From: Homoserinibacter sp. GY 40078
Lineage (GTDB): Bacteria > Actinomycetota > Actinomycetes > Actinomycetales > Microbacteriaceae
NCBI RefSeq assembly: GCF_008017545.1
Contig: NZ_VRTZ01000001.1
Location: 310,001 to 374,000, forward strand
Direction of reading: 5' to 3'
DNA length: 64,000 bases
A model generated the notes under the pieces. The model made no database searches, had not been told where the DNA came from, and saw nothing but the letters and a program-made list of their open reading frames with translations. Of this stretch, positions 18,260-26,835 are shown in pieces. The translations under genes were made by a program, and so were the position numbers. Position 1 is the first letter of the stretch. Each line of letters starts with the position of its first letter.

Positions 18260-18787
18260 CTACGGGGCGCCTCCGCCGACGGCAGGCCCCACGGTCGGCG
18301 GGCGGCGGTACACGGCGACGAGCACCCCGTGATCCGGAGCCCCGGCCGGCGCAGGCTCCAGGCCGTCGACCATGTGCTCCAGGTGAGCCGAGAGAGCCTC
18401 GGCCTGCGACGCACTCAGGCGGAGCTGCCGGAGGTGCACAAGCGGATCGCGGCGGTCGGCCGCCATCTCGGCGGCAGCCACGCTCAGGGTGGCGATGATC
18501 TGCTGCCCCTGCTCGCCGCCGGACGTCCGCATCCGCCGGATCGTGCGGACGAAGTAACGCTCGGTGCCACCGCGCACCGTGCGAGTGCGCCCGACGCGCA
18601 CCAGCCCGGCCTCCTGCAGCACCCGGAGGTGGTGGGCGACGTTGCCCTTGTTGGTCTGCATCGACTGGGCGAGACCGCTGATCGTGGCGCCCTCGTCAGG
18701 AAGCTCCATAAGCAGTTGCATGCGCATCGGATGCGCGAGCGCCTTGGCCTGCCGGGGTGAGTCGACATCGATCGGGGGCGCGTCCAT
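18260..18787 (-). CDS. ArsR-type winged-helix regulator
   Basis: Transcription factor of 175 residues. The N-terminal half has the ArsR fold: AKALAHPMRMQLLMEL, then ATISGLAQSMQTNKGNVAHH (recognition region) and LVRVGRTRTVRGGTERYF as the wing. The C-terminal part is helical, without obvious metal-binding cysteines, so it probably does not sense metals. It is divergent from an S41-type peptidase gene, with a perfect 9-bp inverted repeat in the 57-base gap; joint repression of both genes is the simplest model. Confidence 0.86.
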   Translation of the reverse strand: MDAPPIDVDSPRQAKALAHPMRMQLLMELPDEGATISGLAQSMQTNKGNVAHHLRVLQEAGLVRVGRTRTVRGGTERYFVRTIRRMRTSGGEQGQQIIATLSVAAAEMAADRRDPLVHLRQLRLSASQAEALSAHLEHMVDGLEPAPAGAPDHGVLVAVYRRPPTVGPAVGGGAP

Positions 18788-18792
18788 GATCT

Positions 18793-18816
18793 AAGCGTCA
18801 AGGGATTTTGACGCTT
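18793..18816. promoter_or_regulatory. Palindromic operator between arsR and S41 peptidase genes
   Basis: Perfect inverted repeat AAGCGTCAA-N6-TTGACGCTT. It lies 5 bases upstream of the arsR start and 29 bases before the peptidase ATG, so a bound dimer would cover both promoters. Likely binding site of the adjacent ArsR protein. Confidence 0.75.
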
Positions 18817-18844
18817 GGTCAAGCCCCCTTCTACGTTCGGCCCT

Positions 18845-19690
18845 ATGACGACATCGACCCGCGAGCTCCTCGAGACCGCCCGCCTCGCCATCCTCGAGCT
18901 GACCTTCGAGCCGGAGCGCATCGCCCCGCTGATCGCCGATCTCGGGTCGACGCCGTTCAGCGAGCAGGGCGACGACCTCGCGGCCGCCGTGACCTCGTGG
19001 CTGCACGAGCGCACCGGCGATCTGCACCTGCGGCTCGTCCACGAGCCCGTGGCGTCCGACGACCCGGAGGCGGAGCGCGCGACATGGCGACGGCTCTCTC
19101 TCGCCACGGCGGGCGGCATCGCCGGGATCGACCGGCGCACGACCGACACCGTGCTGCGCATCGGCGAGATCCTGTGCCACCCCGCCGACTCCGGTGCCGA
19201 GCTGCGTGCGGCGATCGCGCTGGTCGCGGGAGCGGACCGCCTCGTGGTCGACCTCCGCGGATGTCGTGGCGGCGCGCCCGAAGCGGTCGCCGTGCTCTGC
19301 GGTGGGCTCCTCGGCGAGGAACCGGAGCATCTGGTCGACATCGTCGGCCGCACCTTCACCGTCCAGTCGTGGACGACCCCGTGGGAGCACCCGCGGCGTC
19401 TGCCACCGACCTGCCCGATCGCGGTGCTCGTCTCGCCGACGACCTTCTCGGGCGGCGAGGAGCTCGCCTTCGTGCTGCAGGACCTCGGGCGGGCGCGCGT
19501 CATCGGAGAGCGGACGCGCGGCGGGGCGAACCCCCGCGAGGCGCGCCGCCTCGACGCCGAGTGGGCCGTGCACGTTCCCGTCGCCCACACGGTGAGCCCG
19601 CGAACGGGACGCTCCTGGGAGGGCGTCGGCGTGATCCCGGATCTCGAGGTGGCCGCGGCGGACGCGCTGGAGCACGCCTGGGCGCGGTAG
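18845..19690 (+). CDS. S41-family (tail-specific type) peptidase, cytoplasmic
   Basis: A 281-residue protein related to S41 C-terminal processing proteases and the retinoid-binding-protein-like branch. A helical N-terminal domain (about 1-105) is followed by the S41 core: LVVDLRGCRGGAPEAVAVL, then VLVSPTTFSGGEELAFVLQD, where the Ser of TFSGGE (about residue 203) is the expected nucleophile, and IGERTRGGANP with EGVGVIPDLEV at the end. No PDZ domain and no signal peptide are seen, so it should be a cytosolic enzyme or inactive homologue. The ATG follows a TACGTT hexamer by seven bases, consistent with a leaderless message. Expression is probably set by the divergent ArsR protein. Confidence 0.8.
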   Translation: MTTSTRELLETARLAILELTFEPERIAPLIADLGSTPFSEQGDDLAAAVTSWLHERTGDLHLRLVHEPVASDDPEAERATWRRLSLATAGGIAGIDRRTTDTVLRIGEILCHPADSGAELRAAIALVAGADRLVVDLRGCRGGAPEAVAVLCGGLLGEEPEHLVDIVGRTFTVQSWTTPWEHPRRLPPTCPIAVLVSPTTFSGGEELAFVLQDLGRARVIGERTRGGANPREARRLDAEWAVHVPVAHTVSPRTGRSWEGVGVIPDLEVAAADALEHAWAR

Positions 19691-19695
19691 CCGGC

Positions 19696-20703
19696 TCAGC
19701 CTGCAACAGGGGCGACGAACGCCGCGCTGGATTCCCGGACGACGAGCTCTGTCGCGACGAAGGTGCTCTCCACGGCCTGCCCGTCGATGAGCTGCCGGAT
19801 GGCGTGAAACGCCGCCCGCCCCATTGCGGGCAGGTCTGCGCGCACCGAGCTGAGGGGGGTGGCCAGGCGCGAACTGATGGGGATGTCGTTGTATCCGACC
19901 ACCGCGATGTCGCGCCCGGGCCGGATACCGGCATTCACCATCGTCGACATCGCGCCGATCGCGGCGAAGTCGTTGACGACGAAAACACCATCGGGGCGGC
20001 CGTCCTCCACCAGCCCCTGCATGACACGGGATCCGCTCTCCACATCGAAGCCCGCAGGGATCACCCGGACCTCGCCGTCCGGGGCGGCCCGACGGAACGC
20101 GTCGACGAACCCGCCGGCCCGATCACGTGACGTGCTCGCGTAATCGGGTCCACCGATCACGACGACATCCCGCGCCCCGAGCTGAGCGAGATGCTCGCCG
20201 GCCTGAGCTCCACCACCGCGGTCGTCGCCGTTGACGAAGGGCAGCTCGCCCGTGCGGCGGCTGACGAGCAGCACCGGGAGGCCGCGGTCCGCGATCTCCT
20301 GCACATCGGAGTCGGACACCTGCGCATCTGCGATCACGACGCCGTCGACCCGACGGGCGACGAAGCGCTCGAGGGCGGCACGGCGCTTGTCGCTCGCATC
20401 CCACGTGCTCGCGACGAGCACGAGGTAGTCGTTGCGAGCGGCTTCCTCTTCGAGCGACTCGAACACGGTGGCCAACACGACATCGGTGATGCGCGGAACC
20501 AGCATCCCGATGATGTTCGTCCGGCCGCTCCGCAGGCTCGCCGCCCAGAGGTCGGTCCGATACCCGAGCGAGCCCGCATGCTTCCACACGCGAGCGACCG
20601 TCTCGGGTCGGATACGAGTGGTGTCGCCACGGATCACCCGCGACACGGTCGACAAATGCACACCGCTCGCGGCGGCGACATCGCGTAGCGTCACCCGAGC
20701 CAT
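19696..20703 (-). CDS. LacI-family regulator, last gene of the amidohydrolase/NitT operon
   Basis: Regulator of 335 residues with the HTH VTLRDVAAASGVHLSTVSRV at about 4-23 and a periplasmic-binding-like sensor domain (IIGMLVPRITDVVLATVFES onward, ending in VVRESSAAFVAPVAG). It lies 12 bases after the SDR gene and is the distal gene of a nine-gene leftward unit. The long inverted repeat at 27808-27850, at the head of the operon and shared with a divergent SDR gene, has CG-centred half-sites typical of this family and is the best operator candidate. The inducer would be the operon's substrate or an intermediate. Confidence 0.9.
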   Translation of the reverse strand: MARVTLRDVAAASGVHLSTVSRVIRGDTTRIRPETVARVWKHAGSLGYRTDLWAASLRSGRTNIIGMLVPRITDVVLATVFESLEEEAARNDYLVLVASTWDASDKRRAALERFVARRVDGVVIADAQVSDSDVQEIADRGLPVLLVSRRTGELPFVNGDDRGGGAQAGEHLAQLGARDVVVIGGPDYASTSRDRAGGFVDAFRRAAPDGEVRVIPAGFDVESGSRVMQGLVEDGRPDGVFVVNDFAAIGAMSTMVNAGIRPGRDIAVVGYNDIPISSRLATPLSSVRADLPAMGRAAFHAIRQLIDGQAVESTFVATELVVRESSAAFVAPVAG

Positions 20704-20715
20704 GCGGACTCCCCG

Positions 20716-21378
20716 TCAGTTGAGATGGCTGCCTCCGTTGACGTCGAACGTCGTCCCCGTCACGGCTGCGCACACATCCGAGAGCAGGAACAGGATCATA
20801 TCGGCAATTTCCTCAGGTTCGGCGACCCGTGGGTACGCCATCTTCGCGAGGATGCCGTCCCGCTGCTCCGGCGTCAACCGATCATGGACCCGCGTGCGGA
20901 CGGGCCCCGGCGCGATCGCGTTCGCCCGGATGCCCTGCGCCCCCCACTGCACCGCGATATGACGCATGAGGCCGAGGACGCCGGCCTTCGCCGCAGCGTA
21001 GGCCGCACCCGACATGGTCGTCCCGCCATCTCGCGCGTTGAGGCTGCTCATCAGGACGATCGACCCGCCTCCTGCGGCCGCCATTTTGGGGAGGACCTCG
21101 TGCATCACCACGTACGCACTCGTCAGATTGAGCCGGATGACCCGGTTCCACTCGTCGAGATCGATCTCGTCGACACCTCCCCGACCGACGACGCCCGCGA
21201 TGTGCGCCACGCGGTCCGGCACGGGCATCGTGTCGAGGAAGGCCTTCACCGAGGCGGGGTCGGATGCGTCGACACCGTCCTCGAGATCGAGGCTGATCAC
21301 GCGCTCGCCCCGGGCCGCCGCGCGCTCCCGAACAGCTGCCCCGATCCCGTTCGCACCACCGGTCACGAGCAACGTCAT
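20716..21378 (-). CDS. Short-chain dehydrogenase/reductase
   Basis: NAD(P)-dependent oxidoreductase of the classical SDR fold, 220 residues. Cofactor motif VTGGANGIG at 5-13, the active-site Ser in VLMSSLNAR, Tyr-x3-Lys as AAYAAAKAG, and a C-terminal TGTTFDVNGGSHLN typical of the group. The short N-terminus begins almost directly at the Rossmann strand. The start overlaps the stop of the HpaI-type aldolase gene in ATGA. In context it probably oxidises or reduces a hydroxy-acid or aldehyde intermediate of the pathway; the substrate is unknown. Confidence 0.9.
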   Translation of the reverse strand: MTLLVTGGANGIGAAVRERAAARGERVISLDLEDGVDASDPASVKAFLDTMPVPDRVAHIAGVVGRGGVDEIDLDEWNRVIRLNLTSAYVVMHEVLPKMAAAGGGSIVLMSSLNARDGGTTMSGAAYAAAKAGVLGLMRHIAVQWGAQGIRANAIAPGPVRTRVHDRLTPEQRDGILAKMAYPRVAEPEEIADMILFLLSDVCAAVTGTTFDVNGGSHLN

Positions 21379-22157
21379 CCGCGGTCTCCCCGGATCGCCT
21401 CGATCGCACTGCGATAGGTATCGCTCAGGATCATCTCGGGCTGCGAGTACGCCACGAAGCGCACACCCTTGGCGATCCACGAACGGGCCTCCTCGGGCGA
21501 ATAGGCGAGGACCCCCGGCACGACCCCGGCGGCGAGAGCCCGCTCGACGACCTTCTCGGATGCGGCCATCACATCCGGGTGCCACGGCGCATAGCCCAAC
21601 CCCATGTCGAGCGACAGGTCGGCCCGCCCGAGCATCACGACGTCGATGCCCGACGCGAGGATGTCGTCGAGCGCCTCCATGCCGCGCACCGTCTCGACGA
21701 GAGCGATCGTCACCACGTTCTCCGCGGCCCAATCGAGGTACTCCGAGAAGTCGCCACGCGCCGTGCCGTGACCCGCTGCACGGGTCGCCGAGCACACCGT
21801 TCGCTTGCCTCGGGGCGGGTAGAACGACGCCTCGACCAAGGCCCGCGCTGCATCGCCCGATTCGACGGTCGGAATGACGATGCCTCCGGCGCCCGTGTCG
21901 AGCGCCCAGAGGATCTGCTTGTGGTCCGCGTTCCGCAGCCGCACGAGCGGCGTCACCGAGGCCGCCTGAGCTGCCCGGACCATGGCGAGCACGGTCTGCT
22001 CGTCGGCAGCCGCGTGCTCGGTGTCGATGATGAGGAAGTCGTACCCGCAGCGCCCGAGGATCTCGCCCACCGCGGGCTCCTGGAGGAGGGTGAGGCTGCC
22101 CAGGGCAACCTCACCCCCCTTCAGAGCGGTGACGACCTTGTTGGTCGTTCCGATCAT
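21375..22157 (-). CDS. HpcH/HpaI-type class II aldolase
   Basis: A 260-residue TIM-barrel aldolase of the HpcH/HpaI/citrate lyase beta family, which splits or forms 4-hydroxy-2-oxo acids with pyruvate or a related enolate. Seen: DFLIIDTEHAAAD with the catalytic His about 48, IVIPTVESGDAARA, metal ligands in VETVRGME (Glu about 155) and LGRADLSLDMG (Asp about 180). The family member YfaU/HpaI releases pyruvate; which acid is cleaved here is open. Coupled by four-base overlaps to the binding-protein gene upstream and the SDR gene downstream. Confidence 0.88.
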   Translation of the reverse strand: MIGTTNKVVTALKGGEVALGSLTLLQEPAVGEILGRCGYDFLIIDTEHAAADEQTVLAMVRAAQAASVTPLVRLRNADHKQILWALDTGAGGIVIPTVESGDAARALVEASFYPPRGKRTVCSATRAAGHGTARGDFSEYLDWAAENVVTIALVETVRGMEALDDILASGIDVVMLGRADLSLDMGLGYAPWHPDVMAASEKVVERALAAGVVPGVLAYSPEEARSWIAKGVRFVAYSQPEMILSDTYRSAIEAIRGDRG

Positions 22158-23233
22158 CCGACGTCCAGCTTGGTCACATCGGCGCAGTCACGGGTGTTGT
22201 CGACCTCGCCGATCTCGGCGAGCGCCGCCGTGACGACCGAGTCGTCGTACCACGCGTCGACCTCGGGCAGCGACTCCACGATGCCGTTGTCCACGAGCCA
22301 CGCGCCGTCCTCGTTCATCGCCGTCTCGGTGTCCACCTCGCCGTTCGGGTTCATGTACGGCCACTGGTCGGTGCCGTAGAGGGCGTCGATGGTCGACGCA
22401 TCCACACCCGTGTGCTCGGCGATGATGTCCACCACCTCGTCGCGGTTGGCCGGGTCGAGGTAGTACCGGACACCCTGGAGCCAGGCGATCATCCAGCGCT
22501 TGGCGACGTCCGGACGGTCCTCGATGAACGAGGTCGACATGGTCACGAGACCCTGCTCCTCGTCGGGGACGATCTCGTAGGTCGCGAGCAGGCGCTTGGC
22601 CGTCCCGTCGGCGAGCACACCGTATCCGATGGGCTGCGCGAGGAAGCCCGCGTCGACCGCGCCGGTCTTCAGTGCGTTGGCGATGTCGGGGAACCCGAGC
22701 GTGGTGAGCGCACCGAGGTCGTCGATCGTCAGGCCCTCCTTGGCGAGTGCGACGCTCAGCCAGTACTCGGTCGACGAGCCGCGCGCAAGGATCGCGACGT
22801 TCTTGCCCTTGAGGTCGGCCACCGAGTCGACGCCCGAGTCGTAGAGGTCGGAACGCACGACGAGCATGCTGTCGGCCGTACACGTGTACTGATTGCGGTC
22901 GGCGACGGCGGCGAGCTTCAGGTCCTGATTGATGGCGTTGAAGAACGCCCCGCCGAGACCCGGGATGTTGACGTCGAGGTTGCCTTGGCTCTGCACGGCC
23001 ATCTGCGCGTAGATGTCGGCGTCGGTGTAGGTGTTCTCGATGTTCTGTTCCGCGAAGAAGCCCTTGTCCTCCGCGATGAACACCGGCCCCATGCCGACGA
23101 TCTTGAGGGCGTTGACAGTCACCTGGTCGACGCCGCCCGACTCAGCGCTCGGCGATGTGTCTGAGGCACACGCCGCCGTGGTGACAAGAACTCCCGCGAC
23201 GGTAAGTGCAGCGAGCGTTTTGGTGAATCTCAT
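22154..23233 (-). CDS. NitT/TauT-type substrate-binding lipoprotein
   Basis: Solute-binding protein of the SsuA/TauA/nitrate class, 359 residues. The N-terminus is a lipoprotein signal with lipobox TAAC (Cys about 22). The mature protein has the NMT1-like layout: VFIAEDKGFFAEQNIEN early, DLKGKNVAILARGSSTEYWL, then FLAQPIGYGVLADG. Members of this class bind sulfonates, cyanate, pyrimidines and other small N- or S-compounds, unlike the sugar-binding proteins elsewhere in this window. The ATG overlaps the permease stop in ATGA. With the permease and ATPase next to it, it forms a complete importer. Confidence 0.92.
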   Translation of the reverse strand: MRFTKTLAALTVAGVLVTTAACASDTSPSAESGGVDQVTVNALKIVGMGPVFIAEDKGFFAEQNIENTYTDADIYAQMAVQSQGNLDVNIPGLGGAFFNAINQDLKLAAVADRNQYTCTADSMLVVRSDLYDSGVDSVADLKGKNVAILARGSSTEYWLSVALAKEGLTIDDLGALTTLGFPDIANALKTGAVDAGFLAQPIGYGVLADGTAKRLLATYEIVPDEEQGLVTMSTSFIEDRPDVAKRWMIAWLQGVRYYLDPANRDEVVDIIAEHTGVDASTIDALYGTDQWPYMNPNGEVDTETAMNEDGAWLVDNGIVESLPEVDAWYDDSVVTAALAEIGEVDNTRDCADVTKLDVG

Positions 23234-24069
23234 GAATTTCCTTCCGTCCAGTTGAAGTAACGCCGCTGGATGCGCAGCGTCACGGTGGTCAAGGTGAAGC
23301 CCATCGCCGCGATCACGGCGAGCGTCGCGTACATGTTGGTGATCTGATACACCTGCCAGTACTGCCACGTGAGTGAGCCGATCCCGTCGGAACCGGCCAG
23401 GAACTCGCCCGCGATGACACCGAGCAGGGCGAGTCCGGCCGAGAGACGGATGCCGGCAAAAATGGAGGGCAGCGCCCCGGGAAGAACGACCTTCCCGAGC
23501 AGTTGCCCCCGAGAAGATCCGAGGTTGCGCGCCATCTGCGTGAGACGCCGGTCGTTCTGCAGCACGCCTGCCATGGAGTTCACGGCGGTCGGGAAGAACG
23601 AGATGATCCCTGCCAGCACGACGATCGGAGTGCTGCCGGTACCGAAGATCACGAGCAGGAGCGGCAGCAGGGCGACAGCGGGGATGGGGTAGAGGATCGA
23701 GATGATCGGGTCGACCACGACCCGCGCCCACGGCAACAGACCCATCGTGATGCCGACGACGACCGCAGGGACGACGCCGAGCGCGAATCCGAACAGCACC
23801 CGCTGAATCGTGATGCCGATGTTGACCAGCAGGTCTCCGTGGGTGATCAGGTTGACGAGCGCTGTGAAGCAGTCGACCGGCGGCGGGAAGAAGGTCTTGT
23901 CGATCCAGCCGACCACCGACCCCAGTTGCCACAGTGCGAGCAGGACGACGACGGGCACGAGGCTGCCCCACGGGCTCGACAGCGCCTGGAACACACGGCC
24001 GGGACCGCGCTGCGCTCGCCGATCGGGGGTGTATTCGACGACGGTCGACGTGGAGGTCGAGACGCTCAT
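23230..24069 (-). CDS. NitT/TauT-type ABC permease
   Basis: Membrane subunit of 279 residues with about six helices. The SsuC-like coupling region reads MARNLGSSRGQLLGKVVLPG, and the C-terminus ends RIQRRYFNWTEGNS. A hydrophilic, Thr-rich N-terminus of about 35 residues precedes TM1. The ATG at 24069 overlaps the ATPase stop by four bases, and the downstream stop overlaps the binding-protein start by four, so the importer genes are translationally coupled. Confidence 0.93.
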   Translation of the reverse strand: MSVSTSTSTVVEYTPDRRAQRGPGRVFQALSSPWGSLVPVVVLLALWQLGSVVGWIDKTFFPPPVDCFTALVNLITHGDLLVNIGITIQRVLFGFALGVVPAVVVGITMGLLPWARVVVDPIISILYPIPAVALLPLLLVIFGTGSTPIVVLAGIISFFPTAVNSMAGVLQNDRRLTQMARNLGSSRGQLLGKVVLPGALPSIFAGIRLSAGLALLGVIAGEFLAGSDGIGSLTWQYWQVYQITNMYATLAVIAAMGFTLTTVTLRIQRRYFNWTEGNS

Positions 24070-24860
24070 GATCCTGCTCCTTCCACCTCGGCCCACTCCG
24101 CGGCACGAGTCGCGTCGCGGAGTCGCTCCCAGAGGTGCTGCTTGAGTTCGCCGAATTCCGGGGTCTGGGCGATGTCGGCCGTGCGCGGTCGGGGGAACGG
24201 CACCCGGAGGTCCTCGACGACGTGCGTCGGGCGGCCGCTGAGGACGAGCACGCGATCCGCGAGCAGAAGCGCCTCCTCGATGCCGTGCGTGATGAACACG
24301 ACCGTCTTGCGGTGCCTCTCCCACACGGCGAGGAGCTCCTCCTGCAGGAGGGTGCGCGTCTGAGCGTCGACGGCCGCGAACGGCTCGTCCATGAGCAGCA
24401 CCTCGGGATCGCTCGCGAGCGCTCGGGCGATGCCCGCTCGCTGCCTCATGCCGCCCGAGAGCTGCTGGGGTCGGGCGTTCGCGAACGCGCCGATGCCCAT
24501 CGTCTCGAGGTGGCTCTGTGCGATCTCCTTGCGCTCCCGTCGGCCCATGCCGCGCAGTTCGAGCCCGAAGGCGACGTTGTCGATGATCGAGCGCCAGGGG
24601 ATGAGTGCGTGGTCCTGCCACACGATCGAGGTCATCTCGCCGGTCGCGGTGCGGGTGCCCGAGAACCGGATCGCGCCCTCGTCCGGTGGCAGGAGGCCAC
24701 CGAGCATGCCGAGGAGCGTCGACTTCCCGCAGCCGCTCGGCCCGATGATGCAGACGAACTCCCCCTGTTCGATCGAGGCGGTGAGCCCGCCCACGACGTG
24801 CAGCGGGTTGCCCGCAGGATCCGTGTACGACTTGCTGATCCCGTCGATATCGACGCGCAT
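24066..24860 (-). CDS. NitT/TauT-type ABC transporter ATPase
   Basis: Nucleotide-binding subunit of 264 residues. Walker A GPSGCGKST (40-48), ABC signature LSGGMRQR (134-141), Walker B VLLMDEP (154-160) and the switch His in VFITHGIEEA are all intact. Length and motif spacing match SsuB/TauB-type ATPases. Its ATG shares one base with the stop of the deacetylase-type gene upstream. Energises the importer encoded by the next two genes. Confidence 0.94.
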   Translation of the reverse strand: MRVDIDGISKSYTDPAGNPLHVVGGLTASIEQGEFVCIIGPSGCGKSTLLGMLGGLLPPDEGAIRFSGTRTATGEMTSIVWQDHALIPWRSIIDNVAFGLELRGMGRRERKEIAQSHLETMGIGAFANARPQQLSGGMRQRAGIARALASDPEVLLMDEPFAAVDAQTRTLLQEELLAVWERHRKTVVFITHGIEEALLLADRVLVLSGRPTHVVEDLRVPFPRPRTADIAQTPEFGELKQHLWERLRDATRAAEWAEVEGAGS

Positions 24861-25807
24861 CAGGAACCACCTCCCAGGGTCGGGGCGTCGGAATGGAGAG
24901 ACGACCAGTGCTCTGCGATGTCACTGCGTCGGGCGAACCAGACGGCACCGGTCGAGTTGCACCAGTCGATGAGATCGGCGAGCGCCGACGCGCGGCCCGC
25001 CTGCCCGACGAGGCGCGCGTGGAGACCGATCGAGATCATCTTCGGGTGGGTCTCACCCTCCTCGATCAGGTATTGGATGCCCCGACGGCAGTTCTCGAAG
25101 AAGTCGCCGGGCTCGCTGTAGCCCGGCGTGAAGGCGAACCGTCCGTCGTTGTAGGTATGGGTGTAGGGGACGACGAGATGGCGGGTGCCCGTCACCTCCA
25201 CCCAGTACGGCAGATCGTCGTTGTAGGCGTCCGAGTCGTAGAGGAACCCGCCGTGCTCGACGAGGAGTTCCCGCGTGTTGACCGACGGCGCGTAGCGCGA
25301 GTACCAGCCGACGGGCCGGGATCCGGTCGTGGCCTCGATGATGCGCACGGCCTCCGCGATCTGCTCGCGCTCCTGCTCGCGTGTCAGCGAGGTCGGCTCG
25401 ATCCAGCGCAGTCCGTGCCCGCAGACCTCGTGGCCCGCGGGGACGATCGCCCGGGCCAGCTCGGGGTTTCGCTGCAGGGCCTGAGCGGCCGCGTAGAACG
25501 TGACAGGGGTGCCCGTCTTCTCGAACAGGCGCATCAGGCGCCAGATGCCCGCGCGGCTGCCGTACTCGTACACCGATTCCTGGGACAGGTCGCGCGCCGT
25601 CTGATCCTCCGGGACGTAGCCGATCTCTCCGACCCACTCGTTGCGCGGATCCCCGTCGAGGATGCTGCGCTCGGCGCCCTCCTCGTAGTTCATGCACAGG
25701 CTCACCGCCACGCGCGCGCCGCCCGGCCACTCGACCTTCGGGGGTTGCGGACCGTAGCCCGTGAAGTCCCGCGTGGGACCGCCTGCCTTCTCCACCGCGT
25801 CCGTCAC
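24860..25807 (-). CDS. PuuE-like polysaccharide-deacetylase-fold amidase (allantoinase/imidase type)
   Basis: A 315-residue protein with the polysaccharide deacetylase (NodB) fold. It carries features of the PuuE allantoinase and cyclic-imidase branch: AVSLCMNYEEGAERSILDGD near residues 34-53 and GHEVCGHGLRWIEPTSLTRE mid-protein, where PuuE-type proteins have HGxRW. There is no signal peptide, so it should act in the cytoplasm on an imported compound. In this branch the reaction is hydrolytic opening of a cyclic amide (allantoin in PuuE; cyclic imides in the pseudomonad imidase). Flanked by an asparaginase-type gene and a NitT-type importer, it is likely the ring-opening enzyme of the operon. 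The exact substrate is inference. Confidence 0.82.
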   Translation of the reverse strand: MTDAVEKAGGPTRDFTGYGPQPPKVEWPGGARVAVSLCMNYEEGAERSILDGDPRNEWVGEIGYVPEDQTARDLSQESVYEYGSRAGIWRLMRLFEKTGTPVTFYAAAQALQRNPELARAIVPAGHEVCGHGLRWIEPTSLTREQEREQIAEAVRIIEATTGSRPVGWYSRYAPSVNTRELLVEHGGFLYDSDAYNDDLPYWVEVTGTRHLVVPYTHTYNDGRFAFTPGYSEPGDFFENCRRGIQYLIEEGETHPKMISIGLHARLVGQAGRASALADLIDWCNSTGAVWFARRSDIAEHWSSLHSDAPTLGGGS

Positions 25808-26835
25808 GGCCGCACCACCACCTTTCCCGTCACCGACCGGCTCTCGATCAGCTCATGCGCGCGTGCGAGTTCACGAAGGGGGAGGACCTCGGCGATGTTC
25901 GGCGTCAACCGACCGGCGACCGCGAGATCGAGCACGGCGCGCACGTCGTCGGGGCGCTGGCTGCGCACCCCCAGCAGCCGCAGCTCTCGCCGGAAGACCT
26001 GCACCACGTCGAGCGCGGGGAACTCCCCACCGTGCCCGCCGGCGACGACGAGGCGACCGCGATCGGCGAGAGCCGCGACGCCGCCCTCGAGACTCGACCC
26101 GCCCACATGATCGATGAAGACGTCCACGCCCCCGTCGGTGAGGGCAACGAGGCGCTCCGGCCAGTCGGTCTCGCTCGTGACGAGCACCTCCACCGCCCCG
26201 CAGGCACGAACGAAGTCGGCCTTGTTCGGGTCGCGGACCAGCGCGATCGGGCGGGCGCCGGCAAGCGCAGCCACCTGCAAGCAGGCGTGCCCGAGTCCGC
26301 CGCTCGCTCCGGCGACAGCGACCCACTCCCCGCTTCGTACCTGCGCGGTCGCGTGAAGCGCGCGCCACGCGGTGCCGAACGAGATCGGGAGGGCGGCGAC
26401 GAGTTCGACCGGGAGATCGGGAGCTGCGAGCAGGCCCCGCTCGGGGGCGAGCATGTACTCGGCGTGACCACCCCAGGCATGGATGCCGGGCATCCATCCG
26501 TTCAGACAGATGTTGGCGGCGCCGCTCAGACAGTTGGCGCAGGCCCCGCAGGGAACATGCGGGAGGAGCACGACACGCGATCCTGGCTCCCAGGGCGATT
26601 CCGGGTCTCCGACGGCCGCGATCTCGGCGACGACCTCCCGACCCGGCACGTGCGGAAGCGAGATCGGCATGCGCGAGACACCCGCGCGGATCTCGAGCTC
26701 GAGGTGGTTCACGGATGCCGCGAGCACCTTGAGCAGCACCTGGCCCGGTGCCGGGTCCGGGATCTCGACGGCCTCCATCCGGAGCACCTCGGGTCCACCC
26801 CACTCCCGGATCACCATGGCCGATGCGGCGGTCAT
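25804..26835 (-). CDS. MDR-superfamily alcohol dehydrogenase/quinone reductase-like protein
   Basis: Medium-chain dehydrogenase of 343 residues. The N-terminal GroES-like domain keeps the four structural-zinc cysteines (CGACANCLSGAANIC), but the catalytic-zinc positions are replaced: Asn-His stands where Cys is expected (AASVNHLELEIRAG) and GRE where GHE is usual (HVPGREVVAE). The Rossmann motif reads AGASGGLGHACLQVA. The loss of catalytic zinc ligands suggests a quinone-reductase or enoyl-reductase activity rather than alcohol oxidation. ATGA overlaps join it to the asparaginase gene upstream and the deacetylase gene downstream. Confidence 0.87.
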   Translation of the reverse strand: MTAASAMVIREWGGPEVLRMEAVEIPDPAPGQVLLKVLAASVNHLELEIRAGVSRMPISLPHVPGREVVAEIAAVGDPESPWEPGSRVVLLPHVPCGACANCLSGAANICLNGWMPGIHAWGGHAEYMLAPERGLLAAPDLPVELVAALPISFGTAWRALHATAQVRSGEWVAVAGASGGLGHACLQVAALAGARPIALVRDPNKADFVRACGAVEVLVTSETDWPERLVALTDGGVDVFIDHVGGSSLEGGVAALADRGRLVVAGGHGGEFPALDVVQVFRRELRLLGVRSQRPDDVRAVLDLAVAGRLTPNIAEVLPLRELARAHELIESRSVTGKVVVRP

